Origin: Sinotaia quadrata
Taxonomy: Eukaryota > Mollusca > Gastropoda > Architaenioglossa > Viviparidae
Length of the DNA stretch: 64,000 nucleotides
Reading direction: 5' to 3'
Assembly (NCBI GenBank): GCA_028829895.1
Contig: CM054179.1
Coordinates: 96,468,875 to 96,532,874, forward strand
Shown: positions 57,366 to 64,000 of the stretch, piece after piece
How positions within the stretch are numbered: the first letter of the stretch is position 1
How the letters are laid out: every line of letters starts with the position of its first letter
Notes under the pieces: generated by a model
Told to the model about the DNA's origin: nothing
Seen by the model: only the letters and a program-made list of their open reading frames with translations
Databases searched by the model: none
Made by a program: the position numbers and the translations under genes

Positions 57366-57810
57366 GTGAGTGCAACACAATAGGCTCAGTTAAAATGCAT
57401 TTATTAAAATGTTTCTTTTTTTTTTTTTGCTGCTGGCACTGCAAAGGTAGAGTGGTTACTTTACACAACGGTTTGATAATGACCTCAACAAATACAGGTT
57501 TCTTTGTATAAACATAAATGTCTTGATACCATATCTAGCCAGAGTATAAGTATCCATTACATGTAGTTCCAGGGCAGTTGACAGGTTACCTGTGCGCTAG
57601 GGTGTCCGCTAAGACGTGACCCATCATGATTTAAAGCCATTGCTGACAAAGAAAACAGTCATCAGTTTCAGTGACGAGAGTGACACGTGTGTCAAGCCAG
57701 GTGTGGGGACTTTGCCAAGGTTACACGGGTCAGGGTCCACGCCAATGATTTATCGGCCAAGGCAAACAGTTCACGTCGTTATCATCTTTTAATTGATTTA
57801 TTTTTGAATG
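57366..57810 (+). other. start of the intron after the 57.2-kb exon
   Basis: Opens with GTGAGTGC. A T12 run sits at 57418-57429. No further exon signal recognised. Confidence 0.4.
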
Positions 57811-58083
57811 TAATTTAGTAGTCGTGTTGATTTGATGACAACTATAATTTAGTAGTCGTGTTGATTTGATGACAACTATAATTTAGTAGTCGTGTTGATT
57901 TGATGACAACTATAATTTAGTAGTCGTATTGATTTGATGACAACTATAATTTAGTAGTCGTGTTGATTTGATGACAACTATAATTTAGTAGTCGTGTTGA
58001 TTTGATGACAACTATAATTTAGTAGTCGTGTTGATTTGATGACAACTATAATTTAGTAGTCGTGTTGATTTGATGACAACTAT
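57811..58083 (+). repeat. 35-bp minisatellite, about 8 copies
   Basis: TAATTTAGTAGTCGTGTTGA then TTTGATGACAACTA, virtually identical copies (one GTG to GTA change). Confidence 0.97.
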
Positions 58084-60040
58084 ATATATATGTCCTTCGA
58101 TTCGTGGTTTTGCAGGGAAATTATACACCCGCTTTAATCACAACAGATTACCACGGTGACAGTGTACTGAATGAAAATTGTTCTTGACCATGTAAGGTAA
58201 ATACATCTTCCTCGGCAACGTCCATCCCCCCCCCCCCCCACACACACACACACACACTAAAGCCAGCTCGTCAGTTCATGAGGTGAGCTAAATTTGGAAG
58301 CGGACATTAGACCCAGTGAATGAATGAATCGTTTACTGCCTGATATAGTTTTGCATCTTCACAGTATGTTGTCTCTGCACTCTGACATCACAAGCTGAAT
58401 ACTGGTTGTGTCCCTTGCTTGAAAACACAAAGTTTGGATACTCAGCAGTCCTTTAGTCGAAAGCGACATAGTAATTACATGACGTCATCAGCGGTTTGCA
58501 TGCGACGCGATATGGAAGACAAACGAAAACTTCAGAAATCGTGTAGAATACGAGCTTAGCTTTTTTTTTGTTTGTTTGTTTCTTTGGAGGGGTTGCAAAA
58601 ACTGTGGGATCGGCCGGCTGCTAGTGAAGTGAGTTCAAAATGACGCATGTATCGTCTGTTTAGGATGGGCTAATGGAGACAAAACAGAGGGGAATACACC
58701 GAAATAACGAGGATTAAATCATGAGATACAATTTACTCTCATCCTTTATCAGTATATATTTTACTAGTAATATTTATGCAGTGACTATTTTATAAGTAAA
58801 ATTGAATGTTTATTGCTAGTTTGTAATCTGAGATTAAACGATTCTCACATTTTTCTAGTTGTCATGTTAAATCTGTTTGCTGTGGGTAGTAGTGCTCCGA
58901 GATGAAAACTGTTTAACTCTGTCAGTGGTTAGCAAGCTTGTTTCTGTAAAAAAAACAAAAAAACTAAACAGAATTTGTTGTTTTTAAACACCCAGGCTTT
59001 CGCCTCAGGAGTTATGCAAGGGCCAACGAGGCACAACAGACACGTCACCCTGACTTAGAAAAACACCACAGTCGCACGCACACAAAATATCAGAAAGAAA
59101 ATCAGCTGATACAAGTGATAAGCGTCACCACAGTGTGTGTCGGTACACGTGCTGAGCACTGCATTGTGCGACTTTGACCTAGCTCGTACAGAATATAGTA
59201 TTTGTTTTACGGTGTTTCTTGTTGATTTTTTTCTTCATTAAGGTTGTAGGGAATTTTTTTTCTTGGTCAGGATTTTGCAATATTTTATGTTTAATGGTGT
59301 TATGTTTGTATTTAATCTTTAAACAGCTTCCATCAGTTTCTTTGTCTTTCCTTCTTCCTTCTTAGTCCTATTTCTGGGTTATCGAGACGTTCTCAACTCT
59401 CTCATTCTTTCTGTTCCAGATAATTAATTTGGAATCTTTCTTTCTAACACACACACTCGCACACAATATCATACACATTCTCTCTCACACAGATAAATAT
59501 TTCGTGCTTTCATATATAGTCCTAATCTTTCTTAATCTCTTGTATTATCTCGTTTTTACGTATTTTTCTTATTATCTCGTTTTTACGTATTTTTCTTATA
59601 ACCTCAATGTACGTATATTATCTATAACACACGCGCAAATACACTTAGGCCTGTATTTGCTTCGACTTAATCTCTCTCTCCCGTTTTGCATGCCACATGT
59701 TACTGATTCATGTTAAAAACCTCACAAACTCGTAAATGGGGGGAGGGGAATTAGGTCGGTTTTCTCGTTCTTTAACGACCATATAAGATACATTAAATGT
59801 CGGCTACAATTATTGATGGCCGTAGTCTCCCTAATAAAAGTTGATGGACAGTTATCAGCCAAATGCTATAAATAGAAATTCCAGATATGTGAGTTTTACA
59901 CCTTTTAAAAGAATGTGAGGAAAGATTATTTGGAACTTATCAAAATGAATGAATTGATCAAGCTAAGATTTTGTATTTCCCATTCTTTTTTTTCTGGACC
60001 CAAGTGATAGTAAATAAAATTCTTGTGAATGTATTTAAGT
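58084..60040 (+). other. no exon recognised
   Basis: A C run with (CA)n at 58227-58256, and a TTATCTCGTTTTTACGTATT duplication at about 59547 and 59572. Probably intron of the 57.2-kb gene. Confidence 0.45.
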
Positions 60041-60440
60041 AAAATCTTGGTAACATGGTGACGTGTATTTAATTAAATAAAATCCTGGGGACATGTATTT
60101 AAGTAAAATCCTGTTGTGTAGTTAAAAATAAAATCCTGTTGACGTGTAGTTAAGTCCTAGTGACGTGTAGTTAAGTAAAGTCCTGGTGACGTATAGTTAA
60201 GTAGTTAAGTCCCAGTGACGTGTATTTAAATAAAATCCTGCTGACGCGTACTGTGTAGTTAAGTAAAATCCTGCAGACGTTTAGTTAAGTAAAGTCCTGG
60301 TGACGTGTATTTAAATAAAATCCTGCTGACGTAGTTAAGTAAAGTCCTGGTGACGTGTAGTTAGGTAAAATCCTAGTGACATGGAGTTAAAGTTATATTC
60401 TCGTGACATATAGGTAAAATCCTGGTGAATTCTGTTTTCT
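60040..60440 (+). repeat. degenerate repeat of TAAGTAAAATCCTGGTGACG-type units
   Basis: About 14 units of 22-32 bp based on GTTAAGTAAAATCCTGGTGA then CGTGTA. Confidence 0.9.
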
Positions 60441-61010
60441 ACAAATATGGCCAAAAGGAATATCATTTTATCTGTAAGTTTGTAACTGTACGACAAAACG
60501 CCTCGCTTGGGGGGGGGGGAGTGTTTCATTTTTTAATTTTGGATCAATATTTCTTCAACAGCCTACGTCAATAAAATATTCTCTCTCTCTCTCAACAAAT
60601 TTTTAAAAAAAATAATCCACAACAGAATAAGTTCAACTGAACAGAATGGTGCAGTGGTTTTCCTGTCAAATCAGGCATGTCTACATTTGTCAAGGTTGCG
60701 TGAAGGGTCAGTGACATCTTAGTGTGAACGACCGCATTAGTCCACTTATAGCGGGTGGTCGTTGTCGTCAGACCTGTGACTGAAACATGAAGCCATCCCA
60801 GTGAATGGTCGGGGAAGGGGTCTTGGTGGTGGAGAGTAAAATGGCGTAGACATCTGTCTCGTAGTGAGTTACTTTGAGCTAGTTGTTTCAGCCGACAAAA
60901 CAAGTTGATCCAGAAACCCTGCTGGTGTCCATTTGAACTGGATTACTGGACAGGCAAATTTTATTACCAGTTAGAATAAGTCTTAATTGCTTTTGTCGTT
61001 CAAGAAATGC
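60441..61010 (+). other. no gene seen
   Basis: The minus-strand open frame at 60592-60903 has no recognised domain. Confidence 0.45.
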
Positions 61011-61019
61011 TCTCTAGTG

Positions 61020-61145
61020 TTAGAATAATTATAGTAGGTGAACAAATAGTGTCAGCATAATTACAGTAAGTGAACAAATAGTGTCAGCATAATTACAGTA
61101 AGTGAACAAATAGTGTCGGCATAATTACTTTAGGTGAACAAATAC
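61020..61145 (+). repeat. 35-bp minisatellite, about 4 copies
   Basis: GTGAACAAATAGTGTCAGCA then TAATTACAGTAA. Confidence 0.92.
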
Positions 61146-61955
61146 CGTTGAAATAAGGTGAACTGAGTGAGTATTTTGAGGAGGTATTTGTGGGGTGGAG
61201 GGGAATGATATGCTTCTAGAAGGAATGACAGCAATTTGCCTTTTGCCTTTTTTGGTCAGCTTTATTTACTATAATTGATGGATTTTCCGGAATGGAAGCA
61301 ATTTAATTGTGCCTTATGCTTAGATAATATTAGAATTAATGAAATTTGATTTTCTTTATAAAAAAAAAACCCAACCGAGTTTAGTCTGACTATATTAGAA
61401 ATTATAATTTCAGTTATGATGAATTCAGTTTGATTTTTTTAAATGTTTGAAGATTAATTAATTAACTTAATTTCGAAGCAATTTTTCGATATTATGAATG
61501 ACTTGTACACGAATCTTAGATCCCAGACTTGAAGACAAATGAGGTGGCACTTCCACACATCCATCCGACTAAGAGTGCAGCACTTCGTTCCATTGTCGCG
61601 AGAAATCCGGATTATTACACAAACGTCACGTCACGCTGCGGATTCTGCCAACCAACTGCATTACTTTAATGTGGCGCGACTTGAGTGTGGAGGGGTAGGG
61701 GGGGGAGCTATCCCGTGCCCTTGGTTACACGCGACAGATTGTGTTATTTCGTCATGTGTTCCGCGAGCTTCGTGCCCACACACCAGGAAAAATGCTCGGG
61801 GTGGGGAATCTATCCTAAATCGTATCCTTACAACTCTTCTTCCACCCTAAATCCATCCCTAATTTTTCCAACTAAATAAAACTTCGAAGCGGTTGAAAAG
61901 CAGTAAGGCAAACGAAACCATATTTTAATCATTTCCGTGAAAGTGCTACGCGTTT
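61146..61955 (+). other. no gene confirmed
   Basis: The open frame at 61539-61850 starts at ATG, is rich in H, R, C and S, and has no recognised domain. A G-rich patch lies at 61690-61706. Confidence 0.4.
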
Positions 61956-61956
61956 T

Positions 61957-62122
61957 CATGAGGTGTTTTGTAGAAATTATCACTGTTATCAGATTTCTTC
62001 TTTTTTCCAGTATGAGGTGTTTTGTAGAAATTATCACTGTTATCAGATTTCTTCTTTTTTCCAGTATGAGGTGTTTTGTAGAAATTATCACTGTTATCAG
62101 ATTTCTTCTTTTTTCCAGTATG
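61957..62122 (+). repeat. 54-bp minisatellite, 3 identical copies, with an acceptor-like motif
   Basis: ATGAGGTGTTTTGTAGAAAT then TATCACTGTTATCAGATTTC then TTCTTTTTTCCAGT. The three copies are identical. Each ends in a pyrimidine tract plus CAG. 54 is divisible by three, so open frames of about 100 codons appear on both strands. Confidence 0.96.
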
Positions 62123-62224
62123 AGGAACACACTTGGAGAATCAGATTTTATCGTCTTAGTTCTTTCTACCTTCAGGTTAATAATAATTTGTGTACTCCTT
62201 TCGCAAAAACCGTTGAGTCCGAAA

Positions 62225-62400
62225 CCGAATAACGACTTTTAAAATGTAATTATGATGTACTTATTGCCTATAATCTTTATTAACGACTTTTCTAATTTAA
62301 TTATGATGTACTTATTGCCTATAATCTTTATTAACGACTTTTCTAATTTAATTATGATGTACTTATTTGCCCTATAATATTTGTTAACGACTTGGCTAAT
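62225..62400 (+). repeat. tandem repeat of about 58-60 bp, 3 copies
   Basis: AACGACTTTTCTAATTTAAT then TATGATGTACTTATTGCCTA then TAATCTTTATT. Confidence 0.92.
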
Positions 62401-62489
62401 TTAATTATTTTTTTTACTTATAATCTTTTATAATTTGAATATGACCTGTTTACTGCCTTATTTAACCATTTTGCTAGTTTTAGTATGAC

Positions 62490-62731
62490 TTATAGGTTTA
62501 ATGGCCACTTTGCTAGTCAGTGTGATCTAGTGGGTTTAATGGTCACTTTGCCAGTTTCATTGTGATCTATAGCTTTAATGGCCACTTTGCAAATTTCAGT
62601 GGGATCTATAGGATTAGTAATGACCACTTTGCTAATTTCAGTGTGATCTCTATGATTAATGACCACTTTGCTAATTTCAGTGTGATCTATAGGATTAATG
62701 ACCACTTTGCTAATTTCAGTGTGATCTATAG
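62490..62731 (+). repeat. minisatellite of about 40-45 bp, 6 copies, ending at the hAT terminus
   Basis: GATCTATAGGATTAATGACC then ACTTTGCTAATTTCAGTGT. The last unit is cut by CAGTGGTCCCC at 62732, so the transposon-like end inserted into, or next to, the array. Confidence 0.93.
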
Positions 62732-62830
62732 CAGTGGTCCCCAACCTTTTCATCGCCGCGGACCGGTCAACGCTTGATAATTTTGCCGCGGACCGGTCAA
62801 CGCTTGATAATTTTACCGCGGCCGGATGAT
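62732..62830 (+). mobile_element. hAT-type DNA transposon terminus (left end)
   Basis: CAGTGGTCCCCAACCTTTTC at 62732 is the classic terminal inverted repeat form of hAT/Charlie-like elements (CAGnGGTnCnCAACCTTTT), followed as in that group by CGCGGACCGG. The unit GCCGCGGACCGGTCAACGCT...TTT (35 bp) is present twice in tandem. The matching right end and an 8-bp target duplication of the flanking bases (ATCTATAG) were not found before 64000. Confidence 0.6.
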
Positions 62831-63029
62831 GTGTGTGACGATGTGTGACAAATTCTGTGTCATGACCTCGTGACCCAATTGCGCGTTTCAAAAATTAAAA
62901 TTTTGAACGGACCTTTGTTGAAATTCACCCGTGATACATCAGTATCGAGAGAAGCTTTCTAGCAAGGTCGGATTGTTGCATAACTTTAGGCCAGTGTCCA
63001 GCACCTTCGAGATCAACAACATACCACGT

Positions 63030-63970
63030 GAACGGTCACGTGATGCGTTCAATGCAGTTTCATAAAAATAATCATAAGGCGCCAAAACACTCACTCACTT
63101 CCAGACCGGCAGACACACCAGGCAGCTTTAACATAGCTCCGTCCCGCCGCCATACCAGAGTCGTAAGAGAGTCGAAGATGAACCCGCGCTAGAGCAGTAA
63201 AATCTACTTTGAAGAGGTAACAATAACACGTCTACTTCTTACAGTGTCTATTGCATTTATTGATTGTATTTTGTAATTGAATTGACGTATGTATTTTGTG
63301 CAGCTTAGCGCTAATTTAGCCAAAGCACGTGTTTCGATGTAAAGGGACAAATCTAAAAGTTATTGTATATAAATTATTGTAACCTTTTCTTATCTTTAAT
63401 TTATATAAATCTTAAATTCCCTAGTGCCGCCAGTATGTCTGTGCACGTGGTGAATTCTTCTTTGTAATTCAAATTGTTCTTGCATATAATTTTTCGTGTA
63501 AAATTGTAAAGCATTCATGCTTCATTTTGAATTAATCCTTTGTGTGAATTCCAATTTTTAATGCTGTAAATATTTGAGAATTCATACGTTCGTGTAACGT
63601 TATATGTAACACACACGTGGACCACAATGTATATTTAAATATAACCATATTTGAATTGTAAACGACACGATAGTCAAAGATTCTAAATTCAGAACCTTAA
63701 ACAAAGAAACATGTGCTTGGGTTTTGCGAATATAGACGCAAATAGTTACAGAGCCCAAATCCTTTGTTTCAGCCGGGTTCTTCTTATGTTACTCCTCTCT
63801 ACCTTCGTACTTCTTGAGTCGTACACCGACTCGGGCGTCTTCATGACCCATACGTAAAAGTACATCGTGTTAACTACGGTTAACGATCGTCGCAAGTACA
63901 TTAGCGATGCAGTAATTGAGTGGACATTGACTGTTATGCTATGCGGTACTGACGATGAGCCAAAGGATGT
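63030..63970 (-). repeat. unclassified dispersed element, copy 2 (inverted relative to 43300-44300)
   Basis: Minus-strand match to the 43-kb block, with anchors at 63801-63814 (ACCTTCGTACTTCT), 63635-63650 (TATTTAAATATAACC) and 63431-63449 (CAGTATGTCTGTGCACG). It starts about 300 bp after the hAT-like terminus at 62732 and may be nested with it. The window ends before its far boundary can be judged. Confidence 0.6.
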
Positions 63971-64000
63971 GGACCAGTTCTAACCAGTTGAACCCCACAT

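Noticed and set aside
1..64000. CRISPR array, operon, prophage or other prokaryotic system
   Set aside because: Tandem arrays here have no unique spacers between repeats. Spliced exons and microsatellites show this is animal DNA, so bacterial feature types do not apply.

Overview
The window reads as animal nuclear DNA: AT-rich, intron-bearing, sparse in genes and crowded with tandem repeats. The one gene that can be read with confidence is an NRF-6-like acyltransferase-3 membrane protein. Its sequence style, the (GT)n/(CA)n/(GATA)n tracts, the tRNA-derived SINE-like pieces and the density of minisatellites suggest an invertebrate, probably a lophotrochozoan such as a gastropod mollusc. That placement is inference; nothing here fixes the species.

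Layout. From 3614 to 19071 (+ strand) twelve exons join in frame into 560 residues plus a stop. They encode the complete acyltransferase-3 membrane domain of a 'nose resistant to fluoxetine' (nrf-6) family protein. The N-terminal secreted NRF domain is not visible in 1-3613, so its exons should lie upstream of the window. Nearly every intron carries its own private minisatellite family (periods 20 to 68 bp). One intron holds a broken THAP zinc-finger gene fragment.

From 19.1 to about 55.9 kb no gene can be defended. The stretch holds more than thirty tandem arrays, long microsatellites, G/C homopolymers and diverged dispersed repeats. Four repeat families occur twice in the window: THAP fragments at 10.1 and 27.1 kb (inverted), an unclassified element at 21.1 and 29.3 kb (direct), a short element at 25.1 and 45.4 kb (direct), and a block of about 0.8-1 kb at 43.4 and 63.1 kb (inverted).

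At 56-57.4 kb a GC- and CpG-richer stretch leads into what looks like the 5' end of a second + strand gene. It is an exon at 57125-57365 with a strong acceptor, an ATG, a hydrophobic signal-like segment and a GTGAGT donor. Its later exons are not recognisable before the window ends. A hAT-transposon-like terminus starts at 62732.

The two genes show no functional link. The most interesting structure is tandem arrays that carry splice-site-like sequence. A 58-bp array has copied the 3' end of nrf-6-like exon 11 together with its 5' splice site. Other arrays repeat pyrimidine-tract-plus-CAG motifs. No new multi-gene system was found.
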